This document shows, one piece after another, positions 1-11,100 of a DNA stretch of 64,000 bases. A program made the position numbers and the translations under genes. The stretch is from Adenophora triphylla var. japonica (Eukaryota > Streptophyta > Magnoliopsida > Asterales > Campanulaceae), in NCBI GenBank assembly GCA_022495995.1, contig JAFEMH010003611.1, positions 1 to 64,000 on the forward strand. Direction: 5' to 3'. A model generated the notes under the pieces. It made no database searches. It worked only from the letters and a program-made list of their open reading frames with translations, and had not been told where the DNA came from. How positions within the stretch are numbered: position 1 is the stretch's first letter; each line of letters opens with the position of its first letter.

Positions 1-1547
1 GATGGTCGGTGAAAGAATATAAGTAGCTATGGCGATTGATCAATCAGGGGGAAGAACGTTTCGATCATGACATATTACCTCCAGTGGAATTTTTGAATAG
101 CTTGAAGTTCCCTAGTATACCTAATCCTTTATCTATATTGGCTTGATGTTCCTATTATGTTGCCAGAAATGTCAATTCCAAGCGAAGCGTGTGTAATGAT
201 GTAGGCTTATTATTACCTGACTTGGTAAAAGGGTCATCGAAGGGACCATTATTTACAAGATTCAAATCTGTGGTGATAAGGTCATGATTTCTAGAATTCC
301 CATTGACAGCCTCGACGGAAGGAAAGCTCCCATTTGTATTAAAAAGGAGGCAATTATACATTTAGAGTATGCTATGCATGATGACTATAAGCAAAAGCTT
401 GATAAGCGAGACTACGGAGAACGTTGAATTGTATTTACCCCATCCCGTGTTTAGTCGCTTAGTCGGTGTATACGGCGGTCTCACAGAGTCAAAACGCCAA
501 GTGATTTTAAGATGCTTTGCCTTGGGGCGATGATGATTACAAAGGTTAGACAAAAATGTTGTATATCTAGAGAATTTTAATAAATTATATTAGTTCATGT
601 TATATGTAATCTAGATATAAAAATTGTGGGTATATGTTCGGAAACATGATTATAATCTCAATATAATAAGTAACTAAGCAGCAAGAAAATTATAAACTCG
701 GCGGATCTTATATGTAGAGAAAATCACATACATTGATTTAGTATAGAAGATATAAGCATCTTTCCTAAATGAATTAGAATTATCAAAATAATTAATAAAG
801 ACACCGAGTGGACTTTAGATACTTTGCCATGAAAGTGATGAGTGCTTAACAAGGGTGAACAAAAAATGTTGGATATCGAGAAATTTTTAATAAATTACAT
901 TAGTTTCATGTTAAATGTAATTGCGATGAGAACAAATTTGTTTAGAAATACTAATATAATAAAAGTAAATTAATGTTTATAAATTTTGTATTTAGTGTTT
1001 GAACAACGTACATATAGTTTAATCGATATACTTAAGTGATTTTAAAAATACATAATTGTAAGTACCTAATACATTTAAAAAATGCATTATAAATAGCATA
1101 GTAATTAATTAAAAAAAAAAAATACTAATTTGAGAATACGAAAATATGATAATTTGTATTAGTCTAAACGAGGGTAAAGAGATTCCCATTTTTTTTGGAG
1201 TTTTGTAATTGTCATGACTTTTAACTATTTCATTTAGTGTTTTAAATAAGATTAGTAACTCTATCACTGATATTTATGCATATTATAATGGATAACGGTT
1301 AAACAAATCATAATAATGAACAATAGATGTATAGAGAACTGACCATTCCATTTATCTACTATTAAACATAAACCAATGAAAAAAGTAATTAAACAAAAGG
1401 AGATAATACATATATCTCTTATAAATAAAAACATTATAAAAGGGAAGTCAACCTTAACATGACTAGACTACCCCAAAAAGCAAAATCAAGGGACCAAAAA
1501 CATAGGTCTACCAAGCCGCATACATCTAATTTCTATCCTTCTAATTA
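1..1547. other. AT-rich intergenic DNA with a diverged direct repeat
   Basis: No credible gene is visible; the short open frames carry no recognisable motifs. A diverged direct repeat lies at about 495-620 and 805-930: both copies have a 'tttgcc' segment, then 'aaaatgttg', then a block resembling 'ttttaataaatta' and a block resembling 'catgttatatgtaat'. I see no terminal repeats that would name a mobile element. Confidence 0.5.
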
Positions 1548-2156
1548 ATGGAAATTTGGGTCGGACGGATCTGGAACAACGCGCTTCACATCAAAGAAAA
1601 TGAGATTCTCATTCATTTAGACAGCCTTGAACCAGAGGCTTTGTTTCTTTTAAAAATAGAACCACAAAATGTTTTGACTTCCCTCCCTAAGCTCCGACAT
1701 TTGGAAAGCATCATAGTAAAGTCATTAGGAGTGCAAATGGAGCTTAGTTTCTTTTAAAACCCTCGGTTATTATAGTGACATCCTGAGAAATAAGTAGCGA
1801 GCATAAGTGTTGAATTTCAGTATGCCATCTCATCCCCGCTTTCAGTACTCTTCGGCTATGAACATGAAAAACAGAGGAATTCAGAAAAGGTAGATATGTC
1901 CTGTAAAATCCATGAATTTATAGAAGTCCACCATTTAGACCCTCGAGAGAAGCCATATTGCTCCGGATTGTGCATGGAAGGCACAATAGACCCTTCTATA
2001 CTTTGTCCATCATGTTCAGCTGGCACCACGCCGCATGACCTGAAACTTGAGCCAAGCTTGGGTTGCCTCCTATCCCACCACAATGTACCCTATGAAGCCT
2101 CTCCATTAAGTTCAATATGTGTTGAAATTAGTTTGGAACCCCCACTCCCCCCTTAA
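1548..2156 (+). pseudogene. doubtful gene relic, weakly DC1/zinc-finger-like
   Basis: Two short plus-strand frames lie here. The first (1548-1757) reads as a leucine-rich stretch with no family I can name. The second (1896-2156) has ordered Cys and His: a His pair, then Y-C-x3-C, then C-P-x-C about fourteen residues on, and a later His. That is reminiscent of the plant DC1 domain, but the first Cys pair has one residue too many and the array does not repeat. There is no clear start context or splice structure. I list it as a possible gene fragment only; it could be chance. Confidence 0.2.
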
Positions 2157-4190
2157 AAAGATAGATTTGGGGATTAGGGGCTAAATTTAGTTTGTAAAGG
2201 GGAGTAAAATGAGGAGCAAATTCATGGATGCTAAAATTATTATTTCTTTTTTAAGGTTTTTGGAGAGGACATGTGAATTGTGATTAAGACACATAACCCT
2301 TTATTTTATAGGCGAACTACGAAAAATAAATAAATTAAAGAAAGCGGTTTCAATTAAAAAGTTTTGTCTTTTCGATAATCCCTCAAACAACCCATTAATA
2401 TTCCAACAATTAAACAGAGGGAAATTTCGAGCGAGAAAAAACGATATGTATTCATATCAAATCCAAGTCCAAATCATAATCGAGAGGAGAAAAAATAAAT
2501 CACAATACACGAGTTGTAATGATTCATACCTCTTATGACCATCATATTTATTCTTGCTCCATACTCATACTTAGCAATGAATTAAGCCAGAAATGCTGCA
2601 ATATCAACTAGACATTACTTCAAAATAGAACTCTCACAATTCAAAATAGTGAGGCATTAATAAAAAAAAAAATCTCTACCTTCGAGTTGCTAATCAATCA
2701 ACATAGGCCATCACTGCACAACGCCTTTGCAAAGTACTCTTAATTCCTCGATTGAAAACTTCGCTCACGCGATGGAAGCCCAAGAGGTATGTTACGGAGT
2801 TTGTCAATTTTTTCCCCCAGATTGAATGCAAATGTAAAGAGTTTTCCCAGATCTGCTTTGTATATGCTACACATACACTTTCTATCCCTCCATATAAATT
2901 TTACTAAAAAATCCAAATTATAATTATAAATTACTAAATGAGGTCCATTGTTAATGTATTATTTCAAATCACCTACTACTACATTTACATATATTAATAC
3001 CATACAAGCTATAGCATGTTTGTAAATTACCATATGTGTCCATGGTGGTTTGTAGGGAGAGAACACGGGATTAATAGAGTAAAGACTTTATTTTTTTCTT
3101 TCCATTTTTCATTTTTTTTTTTAATTTTTTGTTGATAAAAATTAGGAAAAAGCTTTGCAATAATAGTACCCCAACTATAGTGCTTGTTTGGATTTCATAT
3201 CCTAAACTAGTTTTCTTTGCAAACATAGTAAGCTTATCATGTTTTGCATACTACGCTTAACGTACCTAGAGGCTAATGATATCCATTTTTTTTCAGATTA
3301 AATAGATATGTGAAATACATGTGACCCACTTTTTAAAAAGGGCAAAATTGAGAAATCAATATAATATAACTACAATGGTTTTAATGTAAGATTAAGAAAT
3401 AAAAAACCTGATGTAAATTATTTATTCATCAATTAACCCTTGCCTCTCAACTTAGATCCTTTGTCCTTTTTCACCCTTTTTTTCCATCCCCCAACCACCA
3501 TCCCCACCCTACGGGCACTCATCCACCTTCACCCTGCTCCCCCACTCACCCGCTCCCCACACTCACCCGCCACTTGAGTCATGAGTCATAACGCCGCCCC
3601 AGCTTCATTCCTTACACAAAACAACCTTCCCACCTCCTTAACTTTTCTCTCTTTATTAATTTATTCCTCAATACTCTTTAATGTTTCGTTTAAAGTAGAA
3701 TTTTGATCAATTTGAGTTCAATTTAACTAAAGTACTTTAAATAAAAAATATTATTTTAAAAAAAATAAAAATTGTTATTAAAAGTATTAGTATTAATTAT
3801 ATGCAATACAATAACAAATTTTTTTTTAATTTTTATATGTATAAATATTTTTTATTTAAATTACTTGATTAAAGAAATATAATCAAGTTTACTAATATCC
3901 TATTTTGAAAAGAGGGGGCAGAAGAGAGGGAGTAATTTTTTACTGATTTTTTTATTTAATATTTTTACTAATATCTCCATAAAAGAAATTTAGACATTTA
4001 ATTATTTAGGGGCAAAAGAAGAAATATTTGAACGATTTTGGGACGGATCGAAGAAATCTTTAACCACCGGAAAGAGGTAAAATACAGTAACATTATTAAA
4101 GCCAATCAATCTTATGAATGATAATAAAGCTCATACTACTACTAGTATGGTAGCAAAGGTATACTTTGATTACACATTTTCAGTGAAACT
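2157..4190. other. intergenic DNA, no gene seen
   Basis: AT-rich sequence with poly-A/T runs. A C-rich patch lies at about 3470-3610 (many CCCCA and CACCC words). I found no coding frame, terminal repeat or RNA gene. The right end is the 3' flank of the minus-strand glycine-rich protein locus. Confidence 0.4.
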
Positions 4191-4193
4191 AAT

Positions 4194-5122
4194 TCAGTGT
4201 CCACCAATTCCACCTCCAGCTCCACCACCTTCACCGGCTCCTCCACCAAATCCGCCTCCAGCACCTCCTCCGAACCCTCCCCCTCCACCTGACCCACCTC
4301 CTACACCACCCCCAAATCCACCACCCTTACCAAAGCCACCACCAATTGCGCCACCTTTACCAAAAGCCCCCACCTACACCATTGCCGCCGCCTTTGCCAA
4401 AGCCTCCGCCAATTCCGCCACCTTTGCCAAAGCCTCCTCCAATACCACCTCCTTTTCCAATGCCTCCTCCTATACCACCACCTTTTCCAAATCCTCCACC
4501 TATGCCACCTCCGATTCCACCACCTTTTCCAATGCCGCCTCCTATACCACCACCTTTTCCAATGCCTCCTCCAACACCACCACCTTTTCCAATGCCTCCG
4601 CCAATACCACCACCCTTTCCAATTCCTCCTCCAATACCACCACCCTTTCCAATGCCTCCGCCAATACCACCACCCTTTCCAATGCCTCCTCCTATACCAC
4701 CCCCTTTTCCATAACCTCCACCTACCCCACCTCCAATTCCTCCACCTTTGCCTATTCCACCACCCTTACCTATTCCCCACCTATACCACCACCCTTTCCT
4801 ATTCCGCCACCAATTCCTCCACCTATCCCACCACCCTTGCCTATTCCACCACCACCTTTACCAACACCTCCACCAACGCCACCTCCTTTACCGTACCCAC
4901 CGCCAACTCCACCCCCATAACCGCCTCCGAATCCAGCTCCACCACCAAACCCACCTCCAAATCCGCCCCCACCACCTCCGCCACCAAATCCTACACCAAA
5001 ACCACCTCCCTTACCAATACCCAATAGCTTCTCCTCATCATCATTCACATTTCTTCCAAACACTAGAAGAAGATGAAAACAAAGCAATGACAGAAGAAAA
5101 ATCTCATTGCACCACGTTTCAT
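4194..5122 (-). pseudogene. glycine-rich protein locus, frameshifted
   Basis: On the minus strand this encodes a hydrophobic leader (FLLSLLCFHLLLVF) followed by a short acidic linker (NDDEEKLL) and then about 270 residues of Gly-rich repeats of the form GGG-x-GG with x = I, F, K, Y or A. It ends GGGIGGH and a stop at 4194-4196. This is the layout of secreted plant glycine-rich structural proteins. Three frame problems are visible: the in-frame Met (5168) lies upstream of the expected transcription start, while the better-placed ATGs (5122, 5107) are one base out of frame across a T run; a one-base loss near 4776 creates a stop; and a one-base gain in an A run near 4364 returns to the original frame. 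The last two compensate, so about 400 bp are read out of frame. Either this is a decaying gene or the assembly has homopolymer errors. Confidence 0.7.
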
Positions 5123-5189
5123 CTTGAGAAATGCCTAGATTGTGTGAAGAAATGCTCACTTGATCCAATCCTTAAACAAACACAAGGGT

Positions 5190-5196
5190 TTATATA
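5190..5196 (-). promoter_or_regulatory. TATA box of the glycine-rich protein locus
   Basis: Minus-strand TATATAA. Initiation 25-35 nt downstream would fall near 5155-5165, below the Met at 5168, which argues that translation starts at 5122 or 5107. Confidence 0.5.
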
Positions 5197-5539
5197 ACAC
5201 CACGAGAAACTTAATTAATGAGCCAACTCTCTTTGCTTCATTAAATCACCTCAACCACCAACTGCTTCCTAAATTTAGGTTTTGAAAATTAGCAACTTGT
5301 ACAATCATGATCCCGCGTTTGTTGTTTGATTTTACAGTTATCAGATGATTAAATTCCAAAAAAAAACTCCATTTTTCAATTGCATAGCTCATGTGTATGT
5401 TTATTATCTGAGTAGATGAATTTTAGTAGCCCCTTAATCAAATCAAGGGCGGTCGGTCTAATTTCAATCTCTATAAGAAAAACGTCCCCTTCACTTGGTT
5501 GGCATATAATCTGACGCCCATAGTTGCATTAAAAGTAAG

Positions 5540-6110
5540 GGTGTTGAACGATCTGCCATCATATTCATGGCAGAGTGTTTATTAATGCCACAATTGAACA
5601 AACAAAATATTTCCTGATGATCCCAACTAAAACGTTTGAATGCATATCAAATCTATCGGCACGTTGTACCTGCGTGATTGAATAGCGCGAAAAACAAGAA
5701 TAAACACGTAAACTAAGCCGGGCTTTACCGGCGAAGGCTTTGCAGCGTGAGAGTAAGTAATTGTGTTTAGAGAGAGAAATCAATTGACAACAGTTTAGAG
5801 TCAAAAGTTGTGTTACCAAAATAATGTGAATTAAGTCTTGTATATATAGGCATAGCATTTTAGAATCCATGTTGAATAAGAATTCGTATGAGATAAAGTT
5901 ATAATCCTAACGGGATCATAACTGTTCAAAGTCTTTATTTAACTAGAATTAGATAATTTATTCTACACGTGCGCCTTGGAGGCGAGCTGCTCGGCATAAG
6001 TAGCCAGGTCGGATTGGGTTGGCCTTAGATGAAACAGAGAGTAAGGATAGGGAAGTCCATTTCCTTGGTTTATATGGAGATCGAGGAGGGAGTCACTCTT
6101 TTTTTATGAG
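5540..6110 (-). mobile_element. LTR fragment or solo LTR, Tat/Ogre-like family
   Basis: On the minus strand a TATATATA box (about 5842-5850) is followed by a leader resembling an R-U5 region, including a block around 5700-5760 (minus 'GGTAAAGCCCGGCTTAGTTT'). The same arrangement recurs in the same orientation at 62,500-62,620, where it sits in front of a minus-strand gag. Upstream (5890-5990) is AT-rich U3-like DNA. I cannot fix the exact ends or a target duplication, so solo LTR versus truncated element is open. Confidence 0.5.
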
Positions 6111-6479
6111 ACATTGGTCGGTATTGTTGAATGCCTTGCTTGGCATATGAGATGATGCCTGGTCGGCATGTATAATTGATGTACCTTAATCATTATTCGC
6201 TCTTCTATGTCTATGTCTAGGTCGACATAGTGAGAATGCCAAGGAAGCATGACGAGCAAATGTAGGGAAAGCCCACTCCCTTTGTCGTACTTGAGACTTG
6301 TATGGATTATATTTTTGGTCCAATCCATTGGGCTTTGCTCGGCCCGATCCACGTTCGTACCTCGGTTTGCGTTCGGTGGCCCCCGATTTCCTCCTCGGCT
6401 GGCAAAACCCATTTCTTTTTTACTCTTTTATCACTGTTTGCCTTCGAGAGAGACCCCTAAGCTTTGAATCGCAAGTTTG

Positions 6480-7428
6480 CTCTTGATTTCATGCGTATTT
6501 CCTTCGACAACCTTCAGATTTCAGGTATAATTTCTTCCCTTTCTCTTTTATTTCGTGTCGAGGGAAGAGTACCGTTTAACTTACCTCCCCGGTGCTTCTG
6601 TTAATGACGAGAAGGATAAGAGTGAATTTTTCTATTCTTTGAACCACGTCCAAATTTACTACAAGCAATTCCAACTAGGCCTTCGTCTCTATTTTGACCC
6701 ATTCATTTGTGAATTCCTTAAGGACATGCGGCCATTCTGCCATAATAGTGGACAATGCAGCCTTGGTGAGATTCCCTCACCGAATTCATAGTGTTGTGTC
6801 GCAGTCTTGGTTTTTGGCTGCCAATCTGCCTTTCACCATTTATTTACTGTTAGTCACAAGGAGGACTCCCAAATTTTGGTGGTGAGGAGTGACCCCAATC
6901 AACCCAAACTGATATTCCCAATGATGAGCAAGGTGTCAGGGTGAATAACCATATCATAAGGGTGGAAAGCCGACAAGGCTGGGAGTTTGCTGCTCCCTCG
7001 AAGCTTCCCGGGGTGCCAGAACAAGTTTGGAGGCATGAATGGAGCGGCCAATTAATTGAGAGGTTGAGGCAGTTTGCCGAGTAAGGCACTATGTGTTGGT
7101 CTAGTTTGGAAACTGACCAGAGGTACTATGTCCAGGCCGACATCATGCCAGGCCCCTTGCACGGCCTAGTACCAATGGCTCAAGTGAAGAGGGGGAATAG
7201 GTATAACAACTGTAGGGTATATCCAGGTCTTGCTTTCCATGATTAGTGCGACGTTTGCAAGTTGCACAATGACAAGTGCCTAGTCGAGGACGATGTAGTT
7301 GGCTGTAAAATTTCTTCCTTCTCATCTTCCTACTTGCAAAGATTTTTTGTTTATTTCGCCCATCTATGTTTTACTTACTGCTTTCTCTCGTCATTTGCAG
7401 ATTTAACTAAAGAGCAAATCAAGAAGAT
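6480..7428 (+). pseudogene. gypsy-type transposon gene relic, 5' part
   Basis: A degraded plus-strand coding region. Around 6555-6760 the translation has the pattern YYKQFQLGLRL followed by DPFICEFL, which matches the 'putative gypsy-type transposon' N-terminal domain common in plant retroelement ORFs. Around 7100-7280 another frame contains MPGPLHGLVP and VKRGNRYNNCRVYPGLAF, a proline/arginine stretch typical of the same proteins. Frames change several times and stops intervene. A pyrimidine-rich tract ending in TTTGCAG at 7394-7400 looks like a 3' splice site, so the downstream exon would begin at 7401. That exon is cut at 7428 by the 15.7-kb retrotransposon and resumes at 23,122. Confidence 0.5.
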
Positions 7429-8922
7429 TGTCACGACCCGAAACCTAGGCACCATTTTGGTCACGTGTTGAGCACGGTGAGTGGGGTGAGTAGCATTTTA
7501 TTTTATGCATTTCATAATGATTGAGGTTTTTATGTGTTAGTTTTAACATTTTAATGTAATTGATTTGACCTTTTAGTGATGCTAATAAATTAATTTTAAT
7601 TATTTAATGTCTAAATGGGATAAATAGAAATTTTGTAGTAAAATTACAATATTGAAAATATTAAATAAAAAGGGCTTTACAAAAGTGAGGGGGCCTAGGT
7701 GCAATTGAAAACTTAAGGTAGTTCGTTTGAAATAACTTAAATCATGGAGGGCTAAATGGTAACATTGATTTATATATATATTACTCCTTCTTCACGCTTC
7801 CACATAATACCACTCCATGAAAAATTAATCAGTAACCAGCCGCCGAAGGAAAGAGACAGAAAATACTTCCTCCGTCTCAAATTTTTTTTGATTCATTTCT
7901 TCCAAAAATTTTAGAAAATCAACCGTTAGTCCATTGACGATCCGACTGCGACGGAGCGATCAGGAAGCCGAGGAGAACGTTTAGAGCCGATCAGATCGTC
8001 TTTCCGTTTCGACATATTTTTAGGTGAGTTATTATGATTTCTTTCGATAACTGCCCATTTAATATTTAATGTTGATATTATGATGATATAAATGATCTGT
8101 GGTATTTTTGACAATTTATTGGGTCTTGAAAGTGAATAAATCTTGTGGTTGTAATGAATAGTGTAATGGATTGGGTAAAAATTGATATTATGGTGCAATA
8201 AAGAATTTTAGTTATTTTAGTAATTTATTGGGATTTTTGGATAAAGGAAAAATAGTTTGGACATAGATGATTATTTGGGTTTTGGAAGGTTGGAAAAGGG
8301 TTTCGGAAAGGAGTATAGTAAAGGGTGATAAATTTGAGGAAGTTATCTAAGATGTAAAGTTGTGGTTATATGTGTTATAAGATGTGGTTGTTACCATATA
8401 AATGATTATTGATAAATTTGACAAATGGATTGGCTTTTAAAATGATTTGGAAGTAAGTAGGGAAAAAGGGATAAAATAGCTATATGACATAGAGGAAAAT
8501 TTGGGGTATTAAAATGAAAACTTATAATAAAGTGGGTTAAGGTTGTAGGGATAGTGTTGTGATAATTGGGATGAAAACGATATGGTTGTTAATTATAGAT
8601 ATTATATGGCATGGGAAAAGTATAGTGATAATCTCAATCTATATGTATATAGTGTAGTGGTCTAGTGCATGAATTGAGATCTTGACTTTAAGGTTAAAAT
8701 GGTTAGAAAAAGCTTAAGGTTGATAAACATAAAAAGGGCAATGGAATAGTTGAATGGTGAATAGGAGAGAGATGTGCTATGGCATGATTTGAGTGTGGTT
8801 GTGTTGAAATGTGCATATAAGCTGGTTTGAGTTGATCTACGGTGCTGACTTTGGAAAGTTGGGAAGTGATTGTGTTGCTTGGATGGAGCTGATGTTGAAC
8901 ATCAGCAACATTTCTGGTGTTA

Positions 8923-9046
8923 GGCACGACTCGTGCCCTGGAGCACGAGTCGTGACCCACAATTGGGACTCGTGATACTTAGTCGTGAGGAATTAAGCAG
9001 TCGTGCAGGGGTTGGGCACGACTTGTACCCTGGAGCACGAGTCGTG
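8923..9046 (+). promoter_or_regulatory. cluster of CACGA-S-TCGTG quasi-palindromes in the LTR
   Basis: Within 125 bp there are three full 11-mers of the form CACGA[C/G]TCGTG (8925-8935, 8944-8954, 9036-9046) plus several half copies such as ACTCGTG and AGTCGTG. The cluster is repeated at 21,678-21,800 in the other LTR, and a related pair occurs in the unrelated Athila-like LTRs (13,741-13,768 and 19,380-19,408). Confidence 0.5.
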
Positions 9047-9639
9047 CCCAGGACTGATTCAGAGTATGAATTTCAAGCAACTTGGAACCTAAGCAATTTA
9101 ATTGGGATTTGACCCTTCTTTAACTATAATCCTAGAGCAATGTTAATACTTTGCAACATCGTTTTAAATAGATCAAAATGATAATGAGAATGTCCTTAAA
9201 TCTTGTTTTGAAAAGGGTTGAGACCCATGTTAAATTGGTAACCAAAGTTATAGAAACTTGTTATTGGGTTATGGAACTTGTGTATAAGTTGTGCAATGTG
9301 ATATTATGAACGCGTAAGGTTAATCGTTGTCATTGTACCTTTACGTGCTTATCTATGAATGTTTATAGATTGAATTGGGCGTGAAATAACTGTTGCACGT
9401 CATTATTGTATTGTTTATGAGCATATATGTCATACGTGGATTATATTGACTCATTAGTGTTTATATATACGTTACACTAATTGAGATGTTCAACATGAGT
9501 AATTGTACCATGTTTTATACTGTTCAACATGAATAATTGTACCATGTTATATATTGTTGAACATGAGTAATTGTGCCATGTTATATACTGTTATCCCAAT
9601 GTGTGGACGTGATTTCAAGTAACTGTATGTGCTTGAATA

Positions 9640-9977
9640 TGTATAAACATGTATTCCCAAGAGGATGTATATACATGTATTCCCTAGAGGATGTTTTCCC
9701 AAGAGGATGTTTTTCCAAGAGGATGTTTTCCCAAGAGGATGTATATAAATGTATTCCCAAGAGGATGTATAAACATGTATTCCCAAGAGGATGTATATAC
9801 ATGTATTCCCTAGAGGATGTTTTCCCAAGAGGATATTTTCCCAAGAGGATGTTTTTCCAAGAGGATGTATATAAATATATTCCTAAGAGGATGTATAAAC
9901 ATGTATTCCCAAGAGGATGTATATACATGTATTCCCTAGAGGATGTTTTCCCAAGAGGATATTTTCCCAAGAGGATG
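9640..9977 (+). repeat. minisatellite inside the 5' LTR
   Basis: Tandem units built on CCCAAGAGGATGT alternating with short (TATACATGTATT) or (TTTT) spacers, with a higher-order period of about 120-130 bp. The array is longer here than in the 3' LTR and accounts for most of the LTR length difference. Both strands show open frames through it only because the unit lacks stops. Confidence 0.85.
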
Positions 9978-10432
9978 TAATATGTTTACGGTATTCAAAT
10001 TATGACGTGAAACAACTTGCTTACGTGTTGCATCTTATTTGGCATATTGCTGCATGCATAATAACTTGCTGAGATTCTTTCTCACCCCTTCTCCCTTTAA
10101 TTTTTTTTTAGTTTCAGCTGAGACAGGTAGACCATTTCGGTGAGGCCGGAAAGGAGTTGGACCGTCTTATGGGTGTCAGGGTATGTGTACTGTTTGGGAG
10201 TTGGGAATAAGTGTGGTTATTATTAAATTGAGAAAAAGAAATATGTATAAAGTTTTATAAATATTTTCAATGAAATGTTGTAAATTAAAACAGGTTATAG
10301 TTTGGTTTTTAAAAGTTTATTCCACTCTTAAATTATTTAAATGAAAAGTTTTAATTAATTAGGGGGTGGTTTGGAGACTCTCCAGCTGGGACACGAGCTT
10401 ATAGGTTCCGGGGTTGGGGAGGTCCTCACAGT

Positions 10433-10444
10433 TGGTATCAGAGC
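10433..10444 (+). other. primer binding site, tRNA-iMet type
   Basis: TGGTATCAGAGC two bases after the 5' LTR end. This is the commonest plant LTR-retrotransposon primer site, complementary to the 3' end of initiator tRNA-Met. Confidence 0.9.
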
Positions 10445-11100
10445 CATGTTAGAAGTCTAGTCTAAGGGGGAGTGTGTGATACCTGGCGACGAGTGTTTAG
10501 TGCAGAAATTTGTTCAATGGCAGAAAATAGTAATGACCCCAAGAGATTAAGAAAACGTGAGTAATATGGAGAGGTAGATTCCTCCGCCGTCATTAGAAGT
10601 ATATTACCTGTCTCAGGAAGTAGGGGCAATACTCGTATGAATCCCCGTTCACCTCATTATTATGTGGCATTGTATTTCTGCTTTTATTTGCATAATTTAC
10701 CTCAGAGTTACCTTATGTGTTGGAGGAGTCTACTCCTATAGGAGAGTACCTCGAATCATACTTGATTATCATGGTAGTCGTGATTATGTGGGCATGTATT
10801 GCTAGTGGATGTGGTAGATATACCAATCCATGATTTCTTGTTATACTTGACTGGCTGGTTAAGTAGTTGTTGTGCTTGGGGAGGACTGTCGCAAGAAGCG
10901 AGTCTCCTTATCTATGGTTGAATTGCCTCTGTGTTGAGTTGAGGCGGATAAGTTATTAATTGATATTTATGTCATATATGCATTAAATGTCAAAAAGTAT
11001 AGTTTAAATAATATGAGAGTTAAATGGGATTATGTATTAGAAGTGGGTAAAAGTCACCTCGAATTACCTCATGTAATGTTGGTAAAAGAATTGGTAAAGT
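10445..11100 (+). other. decayed 5' internal region of the Tekay-like element
   Basis: About 650 bp lie between the primer site and the first recognisable RT segment. A full gag and protease would need far more, so most of that part has been lost. Only short protein-like snatches remain. Confidence 0.5.

Larger units (their letters stand above)
7429..10430 (+). repeat. 5' LTR of the Tekay-like element
   Basis: Runs from TGTCACG to CTCACA. A TATATATA-rich box at about 7767-7780 would put U3 at roughly 370 bp and leave a very long R-U5. It differs from the 3' copy by scattered substitutions and small indels (a few per cent by eye) and by the length of the minisatellite at 9640-9977. It also contains the CACGA-S-TCGTG block at 8923-9046. 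Confidence 0.9.

Noticed and set aside
4114..4920. Long plus-strand proline-rich open frames
   Set aside because: They are the antisense reading of the minus-strand glycine-rich protein. The minus strand alone gives a hydrophobic leader, a TATA box and a clean terminal GGGIGGH stop.
9547..9980. Open frames on both strands in the LTR minisatellite
   Set aside because: The repeat unit happens to lack stops; translation is pure repeat with no independent start or homologue.
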